From contig MU646815.1 of assembly GCA_026770585.1 (NCBI GenBank), positions 171,257-200,564 of the forward strand: a DNA stretch of 29,308 nt, written 5' to 3'. Positions 12,201-24,022 of this stretch are shown piece by piece. Source of the stretch: Baffinella frigidus (lineage: Eukaryota > Cryptophyceae > Cryptomonadales > Baffinellaceae). The translations under genes were made by a program, and so were the position numbers. Numbering within the stretch: position 1 is the first letter of the stretch; every line of letters begins with the position of its first letter. The notes beneath the pieces were generated by a model that saw only the letters and a list, made by a program, of their open reading frames with translations, was not told the origin of the DNA and made no database searches.

Positions 12201-15200
12201 GGTCAAATTTGACCCGCAAGAGGTCCTAGGCAGGTCCTAGGTCCCTACTGTAGGGCGTATGAGCCTACTGGGCACTCAAGGGATACCCCTTAACTTCAAA
12301 CCCCTGGTCCCTATACTGCAACCCCTCTGACACGCGTCTGGCTGGGAGGGTTTTCACCAAGTGTGCCATCCTCAGGGTGGAAACCACCCTTGACAAAGAC
12401 CCTGAGCCATACACCCTAACCCCCAAACCGTAAAATCCTAACCCCGAACCCTAAACCGTAACCCCTAAACCATAACCCCTAAATCCTGCACCACACACCC
12501 CACACCCCACACCCCAAACCCTAAACTCTAAACCCTAAACTGCAGGGCGCATACCTTTGGACAGATGGCCGCTATCTTCTTCAGGTCTCCTCTCCTTAAC
12601 CCTAAACGCCTAAACCCTAATCCCTAAACCCTAAACCCTAAACCCTAAACCCTAAACGCCTTGACTCCAAACCCTAACCTAAACCCCAAACCCTAAACCC
12701 AAACCTAAACCCCAAACCCTAAACCCTAACCTACACCCCAAACCCTAAACCCTAACCCCAAAACCTCAAACACCAAACCCTAAACCTTATACCCTATACC
12801 CAAAACCCTAACCTAACCCCCAATCCATGAACCCTAACCTGCACACCAAACCCTAAACCCTAACCTAAACCCCAAACCCTAAACCCCAACCTGAACCCCA
12901 AACCATAAACCCTAACCTAAGCCATAAATCCCGAACCCTCAACCCTAACCTAGACAATAAACCCCAAATTCCAAAACTTAACCTCAAAACCCTAAACCCT
13001 AAACCCTAAACCCTAAACCCTAAACCCTAAACCCTAAGCCCTGACCAGACTTGGACGAGGTCGGAGCCCAAACTCTACGCCCAAACCCCAAACCCTAAAC
13101 CCAAACATCGAAACCCCTTCCTGACCCTGCAAACAGGGAAGTACACAATCTGGTCCCGCGGTCCATTAAACCCTAAACCCTAACCCGTAAGCGGATACGC
13201 TATAGGACCCTACGGTAGACCCTGCCGCCCACAGAATGCCACCGTCAGCCACCTTGGAGAGATTTCCAATAGTCTACTAGCCGCCAGCCACACAGCGGGC
13301 TACGAAGGGCATTTCGGCCGATTTTGGGCCAAGTTTCCGTTACCTTATCCATAGGAACACCCCCTATGCCCCTACGGATTGCCTACCGTAGGGTCGTAGG
13401 TCTTATCGCTTAAGGGTTATTCAGAAACCCCTTCGGAGTCCGCTGTGTGGACACTCAACCCTGAACCCTAAACCTTAAACCCTCAACAGGCAAAGCAGCA
13501 ATGCGACCCCGCGAACTGGGAAGTGCACCAGCTGGTAACCCTAAACCCTAAACCTTGAACCCTAAACCCTCAACCCTAAACACTAAACACTAAACACTAA
13601 ACCTCAACCCTAAACCCTCAACTCCAAACCCTACACCCTAAACCCTGCACCCTAAACCCCAAACCCCAAACCCCAAACCCCAAACCCCAAACCCCAAACC
13701 CCAAACCCCAAACCCCAAACCCCAAACTCCAAACCCCAAACTCCAAACCCTACACCCCNNNNNNNNNNNNNNNNNNNNNNNNNNNNNNNNNNNNNNNNNN
13801 NNNCAAACCCCAAACTCCAAACCCCAAACCCTAAACCCTAAAACCTGAACCCCAAACCCCAAACCCCAAACCCCAAACCCGAAACCCGAAACCCGAAACC
13901 CAAGGTTCCGCGGCAATCATCGCTTGCCGCGCACCTCTGCGGGGAGATCCCGGCCAACTCCAAGGTCTGGACCCGTGTGTCCAATACCCACCCCGGTAGT
14001 GAACGCGGTCGTGACCTGGTGTACAACACACCTCCTGGTAGTGAACCTGTGTGTCGGACACACCTCTGCGGCGAGATCCCGGCCAACTCCCAAGGTCGTG
14101 ACCCGTGTGTCCAACATCCACCCTGGTAGTGAACGCGGTCGTGACCCGTGTTTCCAACCTGGGCGCCGTCTCACTGGCGACCGAGGACCTTTTCGCCTTG
14201 AATCCAAGCTGAAATTCCGGTTAGGTTGGAGGGCAATGGATAAGATTCTAGTACAAATTGTTTAGATGGACTATATCCGTGACGCCCCCGGTGGCTGCTA
14301 AGTGGGGCGACCGCCTTGCCGGCGGCCGCCATAGTTAGTACCACCCATAATTTCATCCCGTCAGGTATTTGATTTAAATGGTCCCGAATGCACGAAATTT
14401 ACTACACGTTTGTCACGTCCAGCCCTTATCATTACTAGTAGGACAAACGTGCAGTAAATTTTGTGCATTCCGGGGACTCCGAACCATTTAAATCAAATAC
14501 CTGACGGGATGAAATTAGTACAACGCATCCAACAATTCGAACCACGAATCCAGCAATTTAATCGCGGAGAGTATTTCACTCAAATACTATCTGGCACCGA
14601 AAATTACTACACACCGGCCTTTTTCAGTCACGTCCGTGTAGTAACTTTCGTTGCAAATCGGATCGGAGATCCCCGAAATCGTAGTTGTCTCAAATACTCG
14701 TCCGGATGAAATTAGAACCACGCATCCAACCGACAGTACCACGCATCCAACAAATCGTACCACGCACCCAACAAACAAAACCACGAATCCAACAATTTAA
14801 TAGGGTAACGGCCTGAAAATGGGGTAGTTAGGCATACGGCATTGCCTAGGACCTCCTACCGTAGGCCGAGACTTTTTGGTCCTAGGATCCCTCGGCCTGC
14901 GGTAGGAGGTCCTGGGCAATACCGTATGCCTAACTACCCCATTTTCAGGCCGTTAGCCTATGAAAATCGTACCACGAATCCAACGATTCGTACCACTAAA
15001 CTCAACGGACCGTTCCGCTCAGCCCGCGCGTTCCAATTTCCTAAAGCCATGCTTCCTTTCGGATCACATTCAGGCCCCCACATTTAGGTCCCTTAGGTTC
15101 TTCGAGCTCCCAACATTGGCGGACACCGGAAACCCGAGGGGGGCCTGAATGTGATCCGGATCGCGTTTAGCTCTCCAGTGCAGAGGCTCGTGAAGAGGGG

Positions 15201-18200
15201 ATACAGGGTGGTTCTCACCATAGGGCCCTGGGCATAGGCCTACCGTAGGGTCCTGGGAGGAGGCGGTTTCGTATGCGCGAGGTACCCCTGTAGGCCTATG
15301 CTCTCGAGCGAGGTCACAAGCCTTCACACCGGAAACCCGAGGGGGGCCTGAATGTGATCCGAAAGGAAGCATGGCTTCTCTGCAGAATGAGTTCCGGTGT
15401 CGGCCTATGGTGGGAGTTAAAAGAACCTAACGAACCTAAAGGACCCCCTGATCCCAGGTGGCGGTAGATGCGTGCCAACAATTCGTACCACGCATCCAAC
15501 TAGTGGTGCCACGCATCCAGTCATGAGTTCCACGAATCCAACAGTTCGCGCCATGTCATCTCGTCAGACATCGTTCCTTTGTTTGGTGGGCTTCTCATCT
15601 GAACCCCGCGCCACTTCCAGGTGGCGGTAGATGCGTGGATGCTGCCCCTGGGCGCCTCCCGCCTGATCGGAGAACGCCTCTCCAAGGGCGGGCATGCGCT
15701 CGTCCCGCTGAAGACGTCGGTGGTCGATGCGCTGTGGACGGACCAGCCTTCTGCGCCGTGCTCCAAAGTGAGTGACGCGCCCGGATTTCCTAGGGGGGTG
15801 AATAGATTAGTTTGCGAAGCGTCCAGCCCTGAAACTCCTGAAGCGGATCAAATCGCCTCTACGCTCCAAAAAAGTCTAAAAAGGGGGTACGAAATCAAAA
15901 AAGGGGGTGAGGTAGAGGCGATTTGATCCGCTTCAGGTCCAAAAACAGGAGTCAGGGCTGGACGCTTCCGTAACGAAGATGGACGGACCAGTCTTCCCCG
16001 CCGTGCTCGAAAGTGAGCCTCTTCGCAGAATGCGTTCTGCGAGCGTGTCGAGGGTTGAGGGTTTTGATGGGTTGGGTTGAGCCACACAGCGGGCTACGAA
16101 GGGATGTGCTAGTGCCCCTGAAGACGTCGGTGGTCGATGCGGTGTTAGTCACGAAACTTCGAACTTTGAGGTGGGTTTAGCTACGGAATTTCCTACCGTA
16201 GGAAGTAGACAATTCCGTAGGGCCATAGGACTAATTTGGTTTTTAGTCCTATGGCCCTACGGAATTGTCTACTTCCTACGGTAGGAAATTCCGTAGCTAG
16301 ACCCACCTCAAAGTTCGAAGTTTCGCAATGAGTGTGGACGGACCAGCCGTCCCCGTCGTGCTCCAAAGTGAGCCACTACTCTCCACACCGACAAGAACAA
16401 GAAGAAGAATTATCAAACAAGATCAAGAAGAAGAAGCATGTGTACCCGCATCCGGAAATTTGTATTCGGATCGGGTTTTGACGGTTGAGGGTTGAGCCAC
16501 GTAGCGGGCTACGAAGGGATTCGCCACACAGCGGGCTACGAGGGGATTCGCTCGTCCCGCTGCAGACGTCGGTGGTCGATGCTTACTTGGTTATCAGCAG
16601 CCTACGGTAGCAAACCTCTAGGGACCTAGGGATTTCCTAGGGGGGTGAATACATGGACGGACCAGCCTTCCGTAGTCTATGCGCTGACTTCGGTGGTCGA
16701 TGCGCGGTGGACGGCTCAGCCTTCACCCCCGTGCTCCAAAGTGAGCAATGCGCCCTACGAGAGTGAAGCGTTTAGGGTTTAGGGTCCAGGTTGCGAGTCC
16801 TGAAGTGATTATATTCGTTTGTCCAGCTCCCGATTAGTACCAGGGGTAAAAGTCGGTTCAGATCCCTATTACCAAAATCGGTTCGGATCCCTATTAAAAA
16901 TCGGTTCAGATCCCTATTATTTGTAAACGCTCTACATATCGCGAGCGGGTTGCGAACCAGCCACTTAGCAGGCACTGTAGACTTCGGGAAACGGTCCATC
17001 AAAACGATTCCAGTACGAATCGTATCCATTGCACTGCCAGGGCGGAGTTTTTGTGTTAGTCAACTCACTTGCGAGAGTGTAGTAAAGAAGTACCCATCAC
17101 GGGTACCTCGTTTCTAAGTTGACAAATTTTGTGGGTGAGTTGACTTTTACAAAATATCCGGCCTGGCAATGCATTGCTGTGGATCCCAACCGGACTCTCG
17201 CCGGGAAATCGGGGCGAAACGGTCCACGGTGCCTGCTAAGTGGTAGAGCGCTGTGCAGAGAAGTTGACCACGGGAAATAAAGGAAACTCGAGAAATTGGA
17301 GCCATTTTGTCAACTTTTGAGAAAATTAGTGCCATGAATTTCTCAAAAGTGGACATCAACGGCTCCAATTTTCCCATTTTCCCATTTTCCAGTGGCCAAC
17401 TTCTCTGCACAGCGCTCTATCCTCAGAGGTGAAATCTATCGCTGAACAGGAATGGTTGCTGCTCGTATGGATGTTTGATTTGATTCGTGGGGGGTTGATG
17501 GGAACCCTCAACCCTAAACCATAAACCATAAACCATAAAACACAAAACATAAAACATAACCTACAAACCATAAACCATGAACCGGAAACCATAAACCATA
17601 AACCATAAACCATAAACCATAAACCCCAAAACCCAAACCGTAAACCATAAACCATAAACCATAAACCATAAACCCTAAACCCTAAACCCCAAACCCCAAA
17701 CCTTGAACAGGTGTTCATCCACCCTCTCTCGCTCGCCTCCGTCACCCCGCAGGTGTGCTACGCATTGTGCCACAACTGTACCCCGTGTCGGCCGCTCATA
17801 CGAGCATTTTCCGGATGGATTCTAACTCCACCTCCTACAAGGAGCTCTTTGTAGGAGGTAGACAAGGCCCCAGTTTCGGACCGCTCGCCTCCGTCACCCC
17901 GCAGGTGCCTGGACCTCACTACTGCAAAGCCACAGGGGGGGTTTCAGTTTCTCTGGACACGACACTGTTGTTGCCTTTTGACGGTTTTTGGTCATGTCCT
18001 TGGGGCAGAAATTGCCTTTTGAGGTGAAAATGGCTGCAAAGTAGCGGAAGCAAATGCTTCCGCTACTTTTTGAAACTTCCCCTGGGGCTTTCCAGTAGCA
18101 CTGTTACTTCTTAAGTTAACAGAGGTTCCACTTTTGCTTTGAGACGTTCCACTCTCGACGTTTGTCTCGGTGGGCCGCGCAGGTGCCTGGAACCCCACTC

Positions 18201-21200
18201 TAACTAGAAAAGGCCCCAGTTTCGGACCCTTTGAGTAAGCCGTGAACAGGTGTTCATCCACCCCACTCCCATCCCCGGAAACGATACAGAAATACTGCTC
18301 TCTTAAGTTGATTATCCCAGGAAAACAAGCCACTTTGGGCGTGTTTGGGGGTTGACACGCCAAAAGTGGCTTGTTTTCAAGGGAGAATCAACTTTAGAAA
18401 ACAGTATTTTTATATCGATTGCGGAGATAAACTCGTGCCGAAGCCTTCGGCACCCCGCAGGTGCCTGGAACCCCACTCTAACTAGAAAAGGCCCCAGTCC
18501 ACACGAGGCTACCTATGCGAACAGAGGCTACCTATGCGAACAGAGGCTACCTATGCGAACACTCTCGCTGGCCTCCGTCACCCCGCAGGTACCTGGTTGG
18601 GATCCATTTTGCAAAAGGGTTTAGGGTTTAGGGTTTGGAGTTCAGGTCAATTCACCCACAAAATCTGTCAACTTAGAAACGAGGTACCCCTCAGGTGTCT
18701 GGAGCCCCACTCTAACTAGAAAAGGCCCCAGTTTTGGACCCCTTGATTAAGTCCAAACGTCGATTCCTGGTACGAATTTTAAAACTCCAGGATTTTTAAA
18801 ACTCATTTGATGGTCAAGTGATGGTCAAAATCCCGTAATGTTGACTGTTTTTTTTCAGGGGGGAGGCGAGCGAGGAACCCCACTCTCATCTCCGGAAACG
18901 ATACAAAAATACTGTTTTCTTAAGTTGATTATCCCAGGAAAACAAGCCACTTTTGGCGTGTTTGGGGGTTGACACGCCAAAAGTAGCTGGTTTCAACTTT
19001 AGAAAACTGTATTTTTATATCGATTGCGGAGATAAACTCGTGCCGAATCAAATCAACTGGCAGGGTCCGGGGTTTACGGTTTACGGCTTACGGTTTACGG
19101 TTTAGGGTTTAGGGTTTAAGGTTTAGGGTTTAGTGTTAATGGTGTAGGTACTAGGGTTTAGGGTTCAGGGTTTAGGGTTCAGGGTGTAGGTTGTAGAGTT
19201 TCAGCTTTAACAAACTCCCACGAATCCATGCACCCCGCCTACATCAACTCGAATCAAAAGGTTAGGGTTGACGGTTTACGGTCACCGATAACCCCCCACG
19301 AATCAAATGATGAAATGCACACACGCTTCGTGACTCACACACACGCTTCGTAACTCGAACACACACGTGACATATGCACACACGCTTCGTGCCAAATACA
19401 CACACGCCGCGTGACATGTTTACACATGCCACTCGAGGCTGGAAGTGGGAGTATTTTAAATGTGGGATTGTTAAATTTAGTACCAGTCGCGGGCAGGCTT
19501 GGTCACGTCACTGGGGGGATTCCCCAGGAACGTGAACGAACAACCCTATTTGTGTGAAAATTACTGCACCCACTTTTTTTTTCTCCACTTGTAAAAGAAT
19601 CACAGTTTTAAAATAGTCACATTTCTAGCCTCGAGTGGTGCGCGTCCGAAAACAGGAGAAAATCGCGAAAGTAAGGGAGGCGCTGGCCACGGCGGGCGCG
19701 GACGCGCTGGTCGTGTCCCATAAGCACACACGCACGTGACATAGTACACACACGCCTCGTGACATATGCACACGCGTACGTGACAAATACACACACACAC
19801 ACGTGACATAAGCACACACGCCTCGTGACTCCGCGTGACATATGCACACATGCGACTCCCCAAACAGGAGAAAATCGCGAAAGTCAGGGAGGCGCTGGCG
19901 AAGGCGGGCGCGGACGCGCTGGTCGTGTCCTCTCTTGACGACGTCAGTCCCCCAAACCCTCCCTACGACACTTTCAAGGCCCCCGGATTCCGAGGGTCAC
20001 GTGATCAGATTTGTACCAAAAAATGCCGTCGAGTCAACTTTTTCGTGGAAAGTTGACAACGTGATTCGGGGAAAGTTGACGCGGTGGAGAAGGCGGGCGC
20101 GGACGCGCTGGTCGTGTCCTCTCTTGACGACGTCTCCCCCCCCACACACCCCACCTCTCCACTTAGCAGTGACTGCCGCCAATCTCCCCCGGATTTATGG
20201 GTCATAGCAAATTGAATAGGAAGATTCACTAGGGACTAAATAATTTTACTTATGCTTCCTAATTAAATTTAACCAGGCGGCCTAACCGAAAAGTTGATTT
20301 ACTATGGACTCCCCTCCAGGGTGGGCTGGTCGTGTCCTCTCTTGATGACATCCGTCCCCCCCCCCCACCCCTATCCCTTAAGTGGCGGACGGGCGATTAA
20401 TCGCCCTAACTCGCCCTAGGCAGGTCCTAGGGCCCTACCGTAGGGCGTATGAACCTACTCGCCACTTAAGAGATAGGCTATAGGCAACGAGGAACTCGAA
20501 ATTTATGAATATTTTCTTCGGATTGTACCGGGAATGGTCACGTACCTCCCCGGATATCCGGGGAGTTAGGTTCACCTTAGCGTTCTAGGAGGGAAGAGAG
20601 AGATCCCTGGATGGATAGATACTTCGACAGGGGGTGATATAATTTGATATGATTCGATTTGAAGAGATCCGCACACCCAAACACAACATCCCGCGCCAGA
20701 CCACTAGCCACTGGAGGTGGCTCAAATAGTGCTCTGGGGCATTTTCGATTTACCTTGGATCGGGGTCTTATCCGACCCCGATCCAAGGTAAAATCGAAGA
20801 CCTTGCAGGGCACTATTTGAGCCACTTGGGATGGCTAGTGGGAGTGTTGGAAGGGGTCGCCAAACCTCAATCCCCCGAGAGGATCAAGAGAAATGATTTG
20901 CTTGTGGCATATTTGAGCGTCAAATATGACGACCCTTCACGGAGCCACCCTTATCCGGGGAAACCTATTTTTCTTTCATTTGATGGCAACGAAAATTACT
21001 ACACAATTCGTTCTTATTAGTAATATTAAAGCATTTGTGTAGTAATTTCCGTTGCCATCAAATGAAAGAAAGATAGGCTTCCCCGGATGAACCCCCTCCA
21101 GCAGTCTGGCGTCGCTACGCTTGCCAGCACGCAGGTTTATCTCCGCAATCGATATAAAAATACTGTTTTCTAAAGTTGATTCTCCCTTGAAAACAAGCCA

Positions 21201-23977
21201 CTTTTGGCTTGTCAACCCCCAAACACGCCAAAAGTGGCTTGTTTTCCTGGGATAATCAACTTAAGAAATCCGTGCTGGCAACATTCGCCTCGCACCCAGT
21301 CAGTTCGATATGGTTTAATAAAATTAAACCAATCAAATTAAACTAATTCAACTAGTTTTATTCTTTTTGAAATCTGTGTATTAACTATATGTGCACATAT
21401 TACGAGCATATATCCCGTGTATCCACACAGGGCTCTTCGGTGGGGTATTCCAGGTGCGTTCTTGGAGCCGTTTGTACGGTCGTTTGTCCATTTTTGGCCG
21501 AAAACACATCAAAATTGACTTTTGAAATACCCCTCCCAAGGGCCCTGGGCGGTAACTAGATGTACACATTCTACAAGGTCATCGTGTACTTATATTCTGC
21601 TTTAGGCCTCAACCCTAAATCCTAAACCAGATTGCGTGGCTGCGCAACATCCACGCCTGAAACTGGTCAAATGTCAAAGTGGTCAAATCCACTTAGCGCG
21701 GGAGACATCCCCTTCAACCCTGGTGTATCTCCCACTGATGAGATTCGCGCCAGATCTGTCGAGATCTGGCGATATTTCTCCAGATCTGACGAGATCACAC
21801 GAGATTCACTCCAGATCACACGAGATCACACGAAATTCCCGCGAGATCTGACGAGATTCACCCCAGATCTGACGAGATTTCTCCAGATTTGCGCGAGATC
21901 TGACGAGATCCGCACCTCAGATCGCGTGGCTACTCAACATCCGCGCGGGCGACATCCCCTTCAACCCCGTCGTGATCCCCTACTGACGAGATTCGCCCCA
22001 GATCACACGAGATTTCTCCAGATTCGCGCGAGATCTGACGAGATCACACGAGATCCCTGCGAGATCTGAAAAGATTCACCCCAGATCTGTCGAGATCTGT
22101 CGAGATCTGACGAGATCCGCACCTCAGATCGCGTGGCTGCTGAACATCCGCGCGGGCGACATCCCCTTCAACCCCGTCGTTATCTCCTACTGCATCATCG
22201 CCCCGGCCGAAGCCACGTCCTTCTACATCGACCCTGCCAAACTCGACGGTGATTTTGCCAGGGTCGGGTCGGGCGGAAATCTGACGAAAATGCGCCGTTT
22301 TGTGTCATCTTATGGGTGGGGGATGCTATCTTGTCATCAATCTCACGCATGAGATAGCATACAACTTCAGCTTCTCGAATTTGCCCACCCGACCCGGGAT
22401 CCAAGCCAACCCGAATTCTACAATATGTACATATAGCCCTCCTCCTAATGATTCGTTTTGATATTCCTGCAGGTTATGAGCCTCCCCACACACACAGTGG
22501 CAATCGCAAAAGTCAACTCCCCCTCACGCACCGTCAACTTTTGGCGGAATCCAGTAGAGCGCTTCAGATTGGTCCGTTTATTTTCGCGGTACTAACTCAC
22601 AAGTGCTTGATACAGAGAAATCTCGGTATCCGACTTTTCGACAGGAGGCGTGGAAGTTGCTGGGGGTCTGGGAAGGGGGAAAGCGAAGTTTATTAAGTTG
22701 GTAAACCGACGGCACACGCTAGGGGGGGAGATCATCGAGACTCATGAGCGGGACGACTCAATTTAAACCGTGTTTTTGCTATCTTGGGATGGGTTTTCGT
22801 GTATATTAAAGCTGTGTCGAAGCTAATCTAGCAAAATAAGAGAGTCACCACCCTTAAGATAGCATAAAAGGCGGTTTAAATTGAGTCGTCCCGCACACTA
22901 AGACGCAGGGCGAAACTTCGGCGGAAGTTTCCTTCGAAGCTGACTGTGTGGTTTGCAATTCAAAATGATATGCGGGTGCAGGTACAGCGTTTGCGGTAAT
23001 TGTTGTCCGTTTTTCAAAATCGAGTTTTCGAGTTTGGGGACGTTTTAAAATATTGTAACGGACGTAAAACATTTTAAATGGACACTTCAGGTACAAACGA
23101 AAACTTGAAGAGCGCGGCCCACCGAGACAAAAGTCGAGAGTGGAACGTCTCAAAGCAAAAGTGGAACCTCTGTTAACTTAGGAAGTAACAGTGGAAAACT
23201 CGAAAACTCGAACTCGAAAACGGACAACAATTACCGCAAACGCTCTAGGTTTGAGTTGGGGCGCTTCTTCACCCCTGACACCCGAAACAGAGGAGGTTTC
23301 GAAGTTGAGCGTTTGCGGTTTTTGCTATCTTATGGGTCGTTTTGCTATCTTATGGGTCGTTTTTGCTATCTTATGGGTCGTTTTTGCTATCTTATGGGTC
23401 GTTTTTGCTATCTTATGGGTCGTTTTTGCTACCCGCTCTTGACCAACCGCCAAATTATGTACCAAGTCCTGACCAACCGCTCAAAAGGCTACGGGGTAGA
23501 GCGTTTGCGGTAATTGTTGTCCGTTTTCCAGATGACGATTTATACCAGGGGTACAAATCGGTTCAGATCCCTATTAATCGGTGCAGATCCCTAATACCAT
23601 CGGTTCAGATCCCTATTACCATCGGTTCAGATCCCTATTACCATCGGGTCAGATCCCTATTACCATCGGTTCAGATCCCTATTACCATCGGGTCAGATCC
23701 CTATTACCATCGGTTCAGATCCCTATTACCATCGGGTCAGATCCCTATTACCATCGGTTCAGATGCGGCATCACTATCCTGCGCCCCAAGGCCCTAGGGT
23801 GTATGTTCATCCCGCAAGATAACTGAATCACTTCCTGATCAGTAGGAGTTTGAACAGGAGAAACTACTTAGTTCATTGCGAATTTAAGTAGGCCTCCGAA
23901 TTAAATGAAAACGCTTATTAGGGAACTGATTCAGTTATCTTTCGAGATGACTGTGCTGCACGCCCCGCCCCCTCGTG

Positions 23978-24022
<45 letters not shown>

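Larger units (their letters stand above)
13455..13904. repeat. CCCTAAA/CCCCAAA array around exon E
   Basis: Telomere-like and CCCCAAA heptamers, ending in CCCGAAA units immediately before the acceptor of exon F. It contains the assembly gap at 13759-13803. Confidence 0.95.
17884..18588 (+). pseudogene. exon H edge copies (four)
   Basis: 3'-edge copies CTCGCCTCCGTCACCCCGCA plus G and donor gtgcct at 17884-17904; a shorter one at 18451-18460; and one at 18562-18588 with donor gtacct. A 5'-edge copy gaacag|GTGTTCATCCACCC lies at 18250-18263. The intron start AACCCCACTCTAACTAG and GGCCCCAGTTTCGGACC is repeated with them. Confidence 0.88.
23291..23786 (+). pseudogene. exon K copy 1, split by tandem repeats and a TAGAGCG element
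   Basis: Left piece 23291-23304 (cgaaacag|AGGAGGTTTCGAAG) is the exon start. Right piece 23765-23786 (GCGGCATCACTATCCTGCGC) resembles CGITVRP. Between them lie 21-bp repeats, a TAGAGCG element end (23497) and 22-bp repeats. Confidence 0.8.

Noticed and set aside
6790-13060. True telomere or chromosome end
   Set aside because: Arrays are short, degenerate, in both orientations and interrupted by exons in frame, so they are interstitial.
19600-19863. Cys-His-Val minus-strand ORFs
   Set aside because: Shadows of the CACACACG minisatellite and of the exon I copies on the other strand.
23310-23764. CRISPR array
   Set aside because: 21-bp and 22-bp units are directly adjacent with no unique spacers, and the DNA is eukaryotic.
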